Shown: one piece after another, positions 6,451 to 14,166 of the stretch
Layout of the letters: each line of letters begins with the position of its first letter
Numbering within the stretch: the first letter of the stretch is position 1
Assembly (NCBI GenBank): GCA_003539755.1
Contig: DPOH01000101.1
Location: 1 to 15,051, forward strand
Direction: 5' to 3'
DNA: 15,051 nt
Source: Clostridium sp.
GTDB lineage: Bacteria; Bacillota; Clostridia; Clostridiales; Clostridiaceae
The notes under the pieces: model-generated
Database searches by the model: none
The model's input: the letters and a program-made list of their open reading frames with translations, nothing else
Told to the model about the DNA's origin: nothing
Made by a program: the position numbers and the translations under genes

Positions 6451-7872
6451 TTAATCCCATTCAGTTACATTTTCTAAGCCTGGTATAGAAGAAGCCTTAA
6501 ATATTGGATCCTTTATTCCCGCTTTCTTTTGGGCTTTATAATCATCTAATGCTTTGAATGCAAATTTACCTAAAAGAGCTATTGCAATTAGATTTGTAAT
6601 TGCCATTAAGGCCATAAAGATATCTGCTAAATTCCAAACGATATCCATGCTTACAGTTGCTCCAAATAAGACCATTAAAGCAACACATACTCTATATAAA
6701 GTTAAATAAATCTTCTTATTAGTTAAGAATTCTATATTTGCTTCTCCATAATAATAATTTCCGACTATAGAACTAAAAGCAAATAGTAGTACACATAATG
6801 CAATGAATATACTTCCGAAACTTCCGATTTGAGAACTTAAAGCATTTTGTGTTAATTGAATTCCAGTTAAACCACTTGATAAATCTATATCTGATAATAA
6901 GATTATAAAAGCAGTACAACTACATATTATTATAGTATCTGTAAATACACCTAAAGCTTGAATTAATCCTTGTTTAACAGGATGTGATACCTTTGCAGTT
7001 GCAGCTGCATTAGGAGCACTTCCCATACCTGCTTCATTAGAAAATAATCCTCTTTTTATTCCGATAAGAAGAGCACCACCAATTCCGCCTCCTACAGCTT
7101 GTTTAACACCAAAAGCATTTTCAACTATAGTAAGAATTAAGCTTGGAACATGATTTATGTTTTTGAATACTACGAATAAAGAAATTAATATGTATAAAGT
7201 AGCCATAATAGGTACTATAATTTCTGAAACTTTAGCAATTCTATGTATTCCACCGAAAATAATAAATATAGTTATTATTGTAAGTGCAGCACCAACTAAA
7301 AATTGATTTACACCAAAAGCTTCATTGATTGCTAGAGAAATTGTATTTGATTGTACAGAGTTAAATACTAATCCAAAGCATATTGTTATTAGGATAGAGA
7401 ATATTACACCCATCCACTTCATATTTAAAGCTTTGTCCATATAATATGCAGGTCCTCCAACATAAGCACCATTTCTATCTGATTGCTTGTAAATTTGAGC
7501 TAATGTTGATTCAACGAAGCTTGAAGCAGCACCTATTAATGCCATAAGCCACATCCAGAATATAGCTCCTGGCCCACCTATTGAAATTGCAATTGCAATA
7601 CCAGCAAGATTACCTGTTCCTACTCTTGAAGCAGTACTTATACAGAATGCTTGGAATGATGAAACAGAGCCTTTTTCTTTTTTGCCAGTTGCTCCATCAC
7701 CTAATAATCTGAACATTTCTTTTATAAATCTAAATTGAACAAAACCAGTTTTATAAGAAAAGTATATTCCAAGAATTATTAATGGTGCAATTAATACGTA
7801 AGTCCATAAGAAATCATTAAATTTTGTTATTGAACTATTCAAAAATTCCATTAAATTACTCAATGTTGTCAT
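6451..7872 (-). CDS. alsT: AGCS-family sodium:alanine/glycine symporter
   Basis: Sodium-coupled amino-acid importer of the AGCS family in the cytoplasmic membrane, with about ten hydrophobic helices in 473 aa. Family landmarks are ASRVGTGNLAGIA (81-93), GGPGAIFWMWLMALIGA (99-115), VGGPAYYMD (138-146) and GIKRGLFSNEAGMGSAPNAAA (271-291). The substrate is likely alanine, glycine or glutamine, but sequence alone cannot decide. The start is the ATG at 7872, six bases after AGGAGG. The ATG at 7878 abuts that ribosome-binding site with no spacing and is rejected. The gene stands alone between the PepSY-like gene and PBP1A, with its own promoter. Confidence 0.92.
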   Translation of the reverse strand: MTTLSNLMEFLNSSITKFNDFLWTYVLIAPLIILGIYFSYKTGFVQFRFIKEMFRLLGDGATGKKEKGSVSSFQAFCISTASRVGTGNLAGIAIAISIGGPGAIFWMWLMALIGAASSFVESTLAQIYKQSDRNGAYVGGPAYYMDKALNMKWMGVIFSILITICFGLVFNSVQSNTISLAINEAFGVNQFLVGAALTIITIFIIFGGIHRIAKVSEIIVPIMATLYILISLFVVFKNINHVPSLILTIVENAFGVKQAVGGGIGGALLIGIKRGLFSNEAGMGSAPNAAATAKVSHPVKQGLIQALGVFTDTIIICSCTAFIILLSDIDLSSGLTGIQLTQNALSSQIGSFGSIFIALCVLLFAFSSIVGNYYYGEANIEFLTNKKIYLTLYRVCVALMVLFGATVSMDIVWNLADIFMALMAITNLIAIALLGKFAFKALDDYKAQKKAGIKDPIFKASSIPGLENVTEWD

Positions 7873-7931
7873 AACCATCCTCCTAAAATCTAAGTAAAGT
7901 AAAATCTTTTAACGAAAATTTAATTAACTAT

Positions 7932-7960
7932 ATTTTATAATACAAATATAAAATATGCAA
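7932..7960 (-). promoter_or_regulatory. Probable sigma-A promoter of the symporter gene
   Basis: On the minus strand TTGCAT (7960-7955) is separated by 17 bases from TAAAAT (7937-7932). The start would be near 7925, about 50 bases before the ATG. That leader is too short for a glycine riboswitch, and none is seen. The rest of the gap to PBP1A (about 7961-8120) holds nothing else I can support. Confidence 0.45.
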
Positions 7961-8120
7961 GATTTTAAAAATGATTATTCATTATTTTGATTATAGAGTT
8001 AAAGAAAAGAATTGTATTCGGCTGAATCTCATAAAAAAGATAGAAGAAAATTATAAAAATGCAAGAATAATTGCAGTTTTTATTCAAAAAAGGAATTTTT
8101 GCATTCAAGGTAAAATAAAT

Positions 8121-8163
8121 AAGACGAAGATTGCTTTCAATTTAAGAAGCAATTCTTCGTCTT
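8121..8163 (-). terminator. Intrinsic terminator of the PBP1A gene
   Basis: Arms 8121-8136 and 8147-8163 pair over 16 bp (AAGACGAAGA with its complement, then TTGCTT with AAGCAA) with one bulged T and a ten-base loop. On the minus strand it begins six bases after the PBP1A stop and is followed by ATTTATTTTA, an imperfect U-tract. It also shields the symporter promoter from read-through. Confidence 0.8.
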
Positions 8164-8168
8164 ATATC

Positions 8169-10736
8169 TTAATTTGTGTGAGGTGTTATACCTGCATTAT
8201 GATTATTAGTATCTGGAGCAGGTATAGTACCAGTAACATTGTTTATATTAGCAGGTGGAGTAGGTGCAGGAGAAATATTATTAGTAGTATTAGAATTATT
8301 ATTGTTATCTGTTACTTCTGCTGCATTACCACTATTGCTATTATTATTAGAATTATTATCTTCTGTATTATTAGAAGAATCAGTATTATGTTCTGAATGA
8401 TTATATGATGTATTATTTGAAGAGTCATATCCAGAAGGTAAGACTACATTATAATCTGCTGTTACAGGATTTGGATGCTCTTTCTTTATAAATACTTGTT
8501 TTCTAGTTAAGAAACTAGGAGTATTTCTTGTTGCAAGTTTATGGTTAAATATATTTACATTGGCCCATACATGAGTGGTACATCCTTCTGTAGGTTGAGT
8601 ACCTTCAGCAAACATTTCTTCAATAACACGGCTTCCTCGTGGATCACTATAACATCCAGGAGTAGGAAGGTCACCAGAATCTTGACATACATTAACTCTA
8701 ACAATTCCACTAGGTTCTTCAATTTCTTTAACTGCTAATTTTTCGTGAGCTTTTTTCATGATCATTCCCCAAAGTTTAGCACATCCACTTGAACCGCCTG
8801 ATAGCTTTGTTGGAGTATCATAACCAATCCATACAGAACCTGAAAGATAAGGAGTTAACCCAGCAAACCATAAATCTGTAGAATCAGTTGTAGTACCAGT
8901 TTTACCTGCCACAGGCATTTCTCCCCATTTAGCAGCACCAGCATTATATGAAATAGGTCCTTTTAATATATCGTACATGATATATGCTGTTTCTTCTGAA
9001 AATACATCAGTTTCCTTTGGATTTGAATTATCTAAAAGTGTTTTTCCAGTTGCATCTACAACTTTTGTATAAAGCATAGGTTTTCTATAAACACCATCAT
9101 TACCAAATGTTCCAAAAGCTCCAGCTAAAATATAAGTGTTTCCACCATCTCTATCATTTGGATCATTATTAAACTGACCAAGAGCTAAAGAAGCAATGGA
9201 TGATTTAGAGTGAGAATTATATTTTAATCCAAACTTTTCACCATAAGATACACCAGTTTCTAATCCAAGTTTATCTTCTATTTGAACAGAAACAGTATTT
9301 TTTGAGTATTTTAATGCTTCTCTTGCAGTAAGAAGTCCAGCATATTCATCTGGAGAGTTCTTTGGATTATAAGTCTTACCATTATCCAACTTATTATCAA
9401 CTAATGGTGCATCATCAAATGCAGTAGCTGCTGTTATAACCCCTTCTTCTAATGCAGGGCCATATACAGTAAGTGGTTTTGTTGTAGAACCAATTGGTCG
9501 TAAGTCATTGTATGCTCTATTTGTTGACTGGGGCTGTTGATTACCTCTTCCCCCAACCATAGCTAGAACTTTACCATCTCTATAATCTACAATTGTAGCA
9601 GAAGCTTGAAGTAAAGGAACACCGTCATTATCATAAGTTTCTTTATTGCTTATACTTAAATTCTTGTAGTTATTTAATGTTTCTTGAGTATAATCCTGAA
9701 GTTCTCTATCCATAGTAGTATAGATTTTTAAACCACCATTTACCATTAATTTTGAAACTTCATCATCAGAGTAGTGATATTTTTCTTTTAAGTCTTCTTT
9801 TACTTGTGATACAGCAGGGTATACAAACCATTCATAATTCAATTTATAATCCTGTTTACTTGGTTTAAATACTAGTCCTCCATTTTTAACATCATTAACT
9901 GCTTTTGTGTACTCAGCTTCAGTAATATATTGTTCTTCATACATTTTACCAAGTACAGTAAGAGTTCTATTTATATATGGGGTAGGATCTTTTACGTTAT
10001 TTGTATTATAAGCGCTATAGTAGCTTGGCGCTTGAGTTATACCCGCTAAATATGCACATTCTATTAAAGATAAATCAGATGTACTTTTGCTAAAATATAA
10101 AAGGGAAGCAGCCTCAACACCGTAAACATTACCACCTAATGGTATAGTGTTTAAATAAGCTGTTAAAATTTGATCTTTAGTTAATTTTTTTTCTAGATTT
10201 ATAGCAAGATACATCTCTTTTACTTTTCTTTCTATGGATACATCATTTGTTAATATAGTGTTTTTTAGTAGCTGTTGGGTTAATGTAGATGCTCCATGTA
10301 GACCCTTTTTACCTGTTAAAATTTTCTTTACATCTAACAAAGCAGCACCAACTACTCTTTGAACATCAACACCTTTGTGTGAATAAAAACGTTCATCTTC
10401 AATTGATACAAAAGCATTTTTCAATGTTGCCGGCATTTTACTAGAGTCGATAACATATCTTTCTTCATTCGTATGCAGATTATCAATAAATACTCCATCT
10501 TTATCATAAAGACTGGATGGCTGATTAAGTGATAATACAGCATTTACATCAAGTGGAGCCGTAGTTTTTATAATAGCAAAGACATATCCTGCAGCAACTA
10601 CGAAAATTGCTAGAAAACAAAATAGTAGTCCATAGCATATGCCTTTAAAAACATTCTTTCTTTTTTTAGGTTTGGGTTTCGTTCTGACACGAGTGCGAGG
10701 AATATTATTTGTTTTCCTTCCATTACTAACTGCCAT
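8169..10736 (-). CDS. ponA: Bifunctional penicillin-binding protein 1A (transglycosylase/transpeptidase)
   Basis: Class A PBP that polymerises lipid II and crosslinks peptidoglycan on the outer face of the membrane. Order in 855 aa: basic cytoplasmic tail (1-28), membrane anchor (about 31-56), glycosyltransferase 51 domain, transpeptidase domain, disordered tail. GT51 motifs are EDERFYSHKG (catalytic Glu113), GASTLTQQL (148-156) and RKVKE (170-174). Transpeptidase motifs are GSTTK with nucleophile Ser417, SKN (478-480) and KTGT (612-615). A linker with three spaced Cys (684, 695, 719) follows. Residues 771-855 are a low-complexity tail rich in Asn, Ser, Thr and later Pro, the least conserved part. 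AGGAGG five bases before the ATG supports the start. Divergent from yunB and apparently monocistronic. Confidence 0.96.
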   Translation of the reverse strand: MAVSNGRKTNNIPRTRVRTKPKPKKRKNVFKGICYGLLFCFLAIFVVAAGYVFAIIKTTAPLDVNAVLSLNQPSSLYDKDGVFIDNLHTNEERYVIDSSKMPATLKNAFVSIEDERFYSHKGVDVQRVVGAALLDVKKILTGKKGLHGASTLTQQLLKNTILTNDVSIERKVKEMYLAINLEKKLTKDQILTAYLNTIPLGGNVYGVEAASLLYFSKSTSDLSLIECAYLAGITQAPSYYSAYNTNNVKDPTPYINRTLTVLGKMYEEQYITEAEYTKAVNDVKNGGLVFKPSKQDYKLNYEWFVYPAVSQVKEDLKEKYHYSDDEVSKLMVNGGLKIYTTMDRELQDYTQETLNNYKNLSISNKETYDNDGVPLLQASATIVDYRDGKVLAMVGGRGNQQPQSTNRAYNDLRPIGSTTKPLTVYGPALEEGVITAATAFDDAPLVDNKLDNGKTYNPKNSPDEYAGLLTAREALKYSKNTVSVQIEDKLGLETGVSYGEKFGLKYNSHSKSSIASLALGQFNNDPNDRDGGNTYILAGAFGTFGNDGVYRKPMLYTKVVDATGKTLLDNSNPKETDVFSEETAYIMYDILKGPISYNAGAAKWGEMPVAGKTGTTTDSTDLWFAGLTPYLSGSVWIGYDTPTKLSGGSSGCAKLWGMIMKKAHEKLAVKEIEEPSGIVRVNVCQDSGDLPTPGCYSDPRGSRVIEEMFAEGTQPTEGCTTHVWANVNIFNHKLATRNTPSFLTRKQVFIKKEHPNPVTADYNVVLPSGYDSSNNTSYNHSEHNTDSSNNTEDNNSNNNSNSGNAAEVTDNNNNSNTTNNISPAPTPPANINNVTGTIPAPDTNNHNAGITPHTN
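8172..8426 (-). repeat. Asn/Ser-rich low-complexity segment encoding the PBP1A tail
   Basis: This stretch encodes residues 771-855. In residues 771-820, 20 of 50 are Asn, and Ser, Thr and Asp fill most of the rest. On the plus strand it appears as runs of TTATTA-like triplets. After about residue 821 it becomes Pro/Thr/Asn-rich. The composition suggests a flexible extracellular extension. Triplet repeats like these can lengthen or shorten without breaking the frame. Confidence 0.75.
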
Positions 10737-10769
10737 CTTATCCTCCTAACTATAAGGTTTGTGTTTTGA

Positions 10770-10798
10770 TAATATTTTATATTATTATAGCATAATTA
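10770..10798 (+). promoter_or_regulatory. Candidate sigma-E-like promoter of yunB
   Basis: TAATATT (10770-10776) fits the Bacillus sigma-E -35 pattern kmATATT at every position. After 14 bases comes CATAATTA (10791-10798), sharing only CATA with the -10 consensus CATACAnT. yunB belongs to the sigma-E regulon in B. subtilis, which makes this reading attractive, but the -10 match is partial. No convincing sigma-A promoter was found for yunB. Confidence 0.35.
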
Positions 10799-10823
10799 TA
10801 GTATGAGTAAATGAATAACTCAA
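10795..10823 (-). promoter_or_regulatory. Sigma-A promoter of the PBP1A gene
   Basis: On the minus strand TTGAGT (10823-10818), a 17-base spacer and a perfect TATAAT (10800-10795). The start is expected near 10788, about 50 bases before the PBP1A ATG. Its -10 overlaps the candidate yunB -10 on the other strand. Confidence 0.65.
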
Positions 10824-10839
10824 TATAAAGGTGTTGTAA

Positions 10840-11484
10840 ATGGAGTATTATACAAAACGTAAAAGCCACAAGTATCTGATTTTTATATTAGGTATTATAG
10901 TAATATTTGTTGTATTTAATATTATCTTAATATTTTTTGATAGGAAGGTTATGCCAGCTGTTATCAAAATTGCGGAAATAATGGCAAATTCGCAGACACT
11001 TAATATAATTAATGAAGAAAGTATTAAAATTTTAAATGATGACTTTAAATATGATGAAATGGTCAAAATAGAAAAGGATAATGAAGGAAATATAATTTTG
11101 ATTCAGGCTGATACATCAAAACTAAATAAGATTGCTGCAGAATTATCTACAAATTGTAATAATGCATTTAAAGATATGGATAATGCAACTATAAAAGTTC
11201 CACTTGGATGGATGAGTGATAGAAGTATATTTTACAATCTAGGTCCAAGTATAAAAGTCAATATTGAACCAGTAGGAAATATAGCAACAAGTTATGAATC
11301 AAAATTTGAAAGTGCAGGAATAAATCAGACAAGGCATAAGGTATACTTAAATATTTCTGCGAAGGTAAGGCTGAAACTTCCTATGAATAATGATGATATA
11401 GATGTAACAACTCAGATTCCAGTATCCGATACAATAATTGTTGGGAAAATACCAAACACTACTATTGGATTTGGGGAAAAGTGA
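10840..11484 (+). CDS. yunB: Sporulation protein YunB
   Basis: YunB-family protein of 214 aa, needed for efficient sporulation in B. subtilis, where it is made in the mother cell under sigma-E. Its biochemical role is not known. A basic start and one membrane helix (about 12-33) are followed by a soluble domain. Family features are LGPSIKVNIEPVGNIAT (134-150), the YESKFESAGINQTRH segment (152-166), strands KVYLNISAKVRLKLP (167-181) and the C-terminal block TTQIPVSDTIIVGKIP (190-205). AAGGTG precedes the ATG. It is convergent with hpt and divergent from PBP1A. Its presence supports a spore-forming host. Confidence 0.85.
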   Translation: MEYYTKRKSHKYLIFILGIIVIFVVFNIILIFFDRKVMPAVIKIAEIMANSQTLNIINEESIKILNDDFKYDEMVKIEKDNEGNIILIQADTSKLNKIAAELSTNCNNAFKDMDNATIKVPLGWMSDRSIFYNLGPSIKVNIEPVGNIATSYESKFESAGINQTRHKVYLNISAKVRLKLPMNNDDIDVTTQIPVSDTIIVGKIPNTTIGFGEK

Positions 11485-11566
11485 GAGATAATTACTTTCT
11501 ACTAACCAAAAACAAGTTTTGGAGTATCACTTAATTTGACTTATTTATAATTATTACAAGCAAAAA

Positions 11567-11606
11567 GCTGATTTTAGAATATTAAAAATACACATCTAAA
11601 ATCAGC
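11567..11606. terminator. Bidirectional intrinsic terminator, yunB/hpt
   Basis: A perfect 12-bp stem, GCTGATTTTAGA (11567-11578) with its complement (11595-11606), encloses a 16-base loop. A5 lies directly on the left and a T5 run on the right, two bases beyond the stem, so both strands get a U-tract. The loop is longer than usual. A small extra hairpin (CCAAAA/TTTTGG, 11506-11522) sits between yunB and this element but has no U-tract. Confidence 0.85.
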
Positions 11607-11637
11607 ACTTTTTATATTTTATATTTGTTTGGTGAAA

Positions 11638-12162
11638 TTAGTTTTCCCAGTTAAATACGTAAGGAACGTTTCTGTAGAAATCACCGTAATTTAATCCGTA
11701 GCCTACTACAAATATATCTTCAATTTCAAAACAGCAGTAGTCTGGTTTTATTTCAACCTTTCTTCTTGATGGTTTGTCAAGAAGAACGCAAGTCTTTATT
11801 GATGCAGGTTTTAATTTCTGAATATGATTAACAACAAAATCCATAGTTATTCCTGTATCAACAATATCGTCAACAATAAGAACGTCCCATCCTTCAATAT
11901 TATCTGGAATATCATTTACTACTTTAACAGTTCCTGAAGATGTTTCGCTATGACCGTAGCTTGAAGTAGTCATGAATCCAACTTTAACATTTAAATCTAT
12001 AGCTCTAACTAAATCTGCAGCATATACAAAGCTTCCTCTTAATAATGATAAAACGTAAAGGTTTTTTCCTTTATAATCTTCAGCTATAGCTTTTCCTAAT
12101 TCTTGTATTCTTGAATCAATTTGTTCTTTAGAAAAAAGAATATTACGTTTCTTATCTTCCAT
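11638..12162 (-). CDS. hpt: Hypoxanthine phosphoribosyltransferase
   Basis: Cytosolic purine-salvage enzyme joining hypoxanthine (often also guanine) to PRPP to give IMP or GMP. At 174 aa it has typical length. The PRPP loop VLIVDDIVDTGIT is at 94-106 with Asp102 as the presumed catalytic base. LRGSF (41-45) is the cis-peptide loop region, SSYG (67-70) the flexible-loop motif, Lys130 the likely purine contact, and VGYGLNYGDFYRNVPYV (153-169) the C-terminal motif. In most relatives this last motif reads GYGLDY; here Asp is Asn158, at a position that contacts a metal ion in human HGPRT. AAAGGAG is ten bases before the ATG, a slightly long spacing. The gene is divergent from hflX, with a 21-bp palindrome in the shared upstream region. 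Confidence 0.94.
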   Translation of the reverse strand: MEDKKRNILFSKEQIDSRIQELGKAIAEDYKGKNLYVLSLLRGSFVYAADLVRAIDLNVKVGFMTTSSYGHSETSSGTVKVVNDIPDNIEGWDVLIVDDIVDTGITMDFVVNHIQKLKPASIKTCVLLDKPSRRKVEIKPDYCCFEIEDIFVVGYGLNYGDFYRNVPYVFNWEN

Positions 12163-12211
12163 ATTGTAAAAACTCCTTTTAATTTATTTTAGTATTATTA
12201 TTTGTTTATTA

Positions 12212-12232
12212 TTAGGTGGTTAAACCACTTAA
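12212..12232. promoter_or_regulatory. 21-bp palindrome, candidate operator upstream of hpt
   Basis: GTGGTT (12216-12221) and AACCAC (12223-12228) are perfect inverted repeats around a single central A (12222). The symmetry extends through TTA and TAA outward, with one G/T exception. A one-base centre cannot form an RNA loop, so this looks like a dimeric repressor site on DNA. It lies 50-70 bp upstream of the hpt start codon, just after the predicted hpt transcription start (about 12237). The cognate regulator is unknown. It does not resemble the PurR box. Confidence 0.5.
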
Positions 12233-12243
12233 ATTCTGTTTTT

Positions 12244-12271
12244 TAAATACAAAATTCGTAATTGTATCCAA
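12244..12271 (-). promoter_or_regulatory. Possible promoter of hpt
   Basis: On the minus strand TTGGAT (12271-12266), a 16-base spacer and TATTTA (12249-12244). This is a moderate match only. If used, transcription would begin near 12237, immediately before the palindrome. Confidence 0.35.
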
Positions 12272-12291
12272 TAAATTGTGCTTCGACTATG

Positions 12292-12320
12292 TTGTAATTA
12301 ATGAATTAATAGTATAAAAT
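12292..12320 (+). promoter_or_regulatory. Possible promoter of hflX
   Basis: TTGTAA (12292-12297) is 17 bases from TAAAAT (12315-12320). The overlapping TATAAA at 12313 would have a 15-base spacer. The predicted start near 12327 leaves a short leader of about 35 bases before the hflX ATG. No CIRCE or other heat-shock operator is visible. Confidence 0.4.
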
Positions 12321-12360
12321 TATATGAAAGTTGTCAAGATAGCTTATATGAGGTGATTTA

Positions 12361-14154
12361 ATGATATATGGAAATATCGAAGGAATAAAAAAGTCGATAA
12401 TTGAAGAATTAGAACAAATTTATTCCATTAAGACTTTAAAAGATGAAATCTGTAGTATGGAAATTTTAGATATTATTTCGAGAATATCTAGTCTTATAGA
12501 AAGAGAAATAAGTGTTGGGATAAACAGAAAGGGAAGTGTTACTTCAGTTGCAATTGGAGATTCTACTTCTGTTGAAGTACCAGTAATTAATATTGAAGAA
12601 AAGAGACTAGCAGGAGTAAGAGTTATTCACACTCATCCAAACGGCTACTGTAACCTTTCAGCATTAGATCTTACTGCATTACTAAAATTAAAACTTGATT
12701 CTATAGTATCTGTTGCAGTAATAGATGGAAAGATAATTGATTTTTCTTTAGGAATGCTTACATTATATAATAATAAATTAGAAACTGATGAAAAGAGTAA
12801 TCTTTCAGTTGAAGAAATAATGTCTATAGATATATTAGATAAAATAAGATTCATTGAAAATTTAATAAAGACTAATGATGTTATTGAAGATTTAGAGGAA
12901 AAAGCTATATTAGTAGGTTCAGATACAAAAGAAAGTTTAGAAGAATTAAAAGAACTTACAGAAGCATGTAATATACCAGTATTAAAAACTGTATTCCAAA
13001 GTAGAAATAAAATAGATGCTGCTTTTTATATAGGAAGAGGAAAAGTTTTAGAAATAGCAAATATGAGACAGGTCGAAAGAGCAAATGTAATTATCTTTGA
13101 TGATGAACTTTCAGGGTCTCAGGTTAGAAATCTTGAAGCGGCAATAGGTGCAAAAGTAATAGATAGAACAACATTGATTCTTGAAATATTTGCAACAAGG
13201 GCAAAAACTAAAGAAGCTAAAATACAAGTAGAACTTGCTCAATTAAAGTATAGATTAAGCAGACTTCAAGGTCTTGGAACTGTACTTTCTAGAACTGGTG
13301 GTGGTATAGGAACAAGAGGACCAGGAGAAAAGAAGCTTGAAACAGATAGAAGACATATAATGGAGACTATCTATGATTTAAGAAATGAACTTAAAAAGAT
13401 AAAGAAAACAAGAGAAGTTCAAAGAGAAAAGAGAAGTAAAGAAAATATCCCTAAAGTATCATTAGTAGGATACACTAATGCGGGAAAATCAACACTTAGA
13501 AATGCTTTATGTGATTTAGCAGCTAAAAAGGAAAATAAGACTAAAGAAAAAGTTTTTGAAGCAGATATGCTTTTTGCAACATTAGATACTACAACAAGAG
13601 CAATAACATTAAAAAATAAAGGGCTAATAACATTAACTGATACAGTTGGATTTGTAAGAAAACTTCCACATGATTTAGTAGAAGCATTTAAATCTACACT
13701 AGAAGAAGTTATTTTTTCAGATTTATTATGTCATGTCATAGATGCATCAAGTGATACTGCAGTAGAACAATATATTGCAGTAAATGAAGTTTTAACAGAA
13801 CTTGGAGCAATTGATAAAGAAACTATAATAGTATTGAATAAAATTGATAAGGCTGATGAAGAACAGATTTTAAAAATAAGGGAAACATTAGATGACAGCC
13901 ATAGTATAATAGAAGTTTCTGCAAAAGAAGGAACAAATCTTAATGAATTCTTAGAATTAATAGAGGAGAAACTTCCTTATAATTATAAAAAGGTTGAATA
14001 TTTAATTCCTTATGAAAAGGGCGATGTTCAATCATTCCTTCATAGAAATGGAAGAGTATTTGAAGAAGAATATAGAGATAATGGAACTTATATGGTAGTT
14101 GAAGTTGATGATGAAGCTTACAATAAAACTGCTCAATATGTAATAGAAAAATAG
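12361..14154 (+). CDS. hflX: GTPase HflX with N-terminal JAMM/MPN+-like metalloprotease domain
   Basis: HflX is a ribosome-associated GTPase that splits stalled or heat-damaged 70S ribosomes. The conserved part (about 182-597) has the HflX N-domain (AILVGSDTK; FYIGRGKVLEIA at 222-233), the RTGGGIGTRGPGE loop (311-323) and a coiled-coil-like linker. The G domain follows: GYTNAGKST (370-378), DTVGF (427-431), NKID (493-496) and SAKEG (520-524). The protein has 597 aa, whereas E. coli HflX has 426. The extra N-terminus holds Glu49 in REISVGINRKG, then HTHP with His90 and His92, Ser100 and Asp103, which is the full JAMM signature HxH-x7-S-x2-D. GAGGTG five bases before the ATG confirms that the extension is translated. 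A zinc isopeptidase or peptidase activity is predicted, not shown. The HflX call is certain; the JAMM fold is likely. Confidence 0.93.
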   Translation: MIYGNIEGIKKSIIEELEQIYSIKTLKDEICSMEILDIISRISSLIEREISVGINRKGSVTSVAIGDSTSVEVPVINIEEKRLAGVRVIHTHPNGYCNLSALDLTALLKLKLDSIVSVAVIDGKIIDFSLGMLTLYNNKLETDEKSNLSVEEIMSIDILDKIRFIENLIKTNDVIEDLEEKAILVGSDTKESLEELKELTEACNIPVLKTVFQSRNKIDAAFYIGRGKVLEIANMRQVERANVIIFDDELSGSQVRNLEAAIGAKVIDRTTLILEIFATRAKTKEAKIQVELAQLKYRLSRLQGLGTVLSRTGGGIGTRGPGEKKLETDRRHIMETIYDLRNELKKIKKTREVQREKRSKENIPKVSLVGYTNAGKSTLRNALCDLAAKKENKTKEKVFEADMLFATLDTTTRAITLKNKGLITLTDTVGFVRKLPHDLVEAFKSTLEEVIFSDLLCHVIDASSDTAVEQYIAVNEVLTELGAIDKETIIVLNKIDKADEEQILKIRETLDDSHSIIEVSAKEGTNLNEFLELIEEKLPYNYKKVEYLIPYEKGDVQSFLHRNGRVFEEEYRDNGTYMVVEVDDEAYNKTAQYVIEK

Positions 14155-14166
14155 ATAGGGATACAT

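Noticed and set aside
7873..7960. Glycine riboswitch upstream of the AGCS symporter
   Set aside because: The predicted leader is only about 50 bases, with no tandem aptamer-like pairing or conserved GG motifs, and is too AT-rich and short.
8058..8105. Inverted repeat AATGCAA/TTGCATT between the symporter and PBP1A genes
   Set aside because: Only seven paired bases with a loop of over 30 bases and no U-tract; expected by chance in this composition.
7971..8396. Plus-strand open frame of 141 codons antisense to the PBP1A 3' end
   Set aside because: No ribosome-binding site; it runs through the PBP1A terminator and its second half is the Ser/Ile-rich complement of the low-complexity PBP1A tail. 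It is a composition artefact.
11506..11522. Small hairpin CCAAAA/TTTTGG after yunB as a separate terminator
   Set aside because: A six-base stem with no T-run; the strong shared terminator at 11567-11606 already explains the end of transcription.
12645..12854. Minus-strand open frame inside hflX
   Set aside because: Antisense to the JAMM-like region; low-complexity Ser/Ile/Leu content and no start signals.
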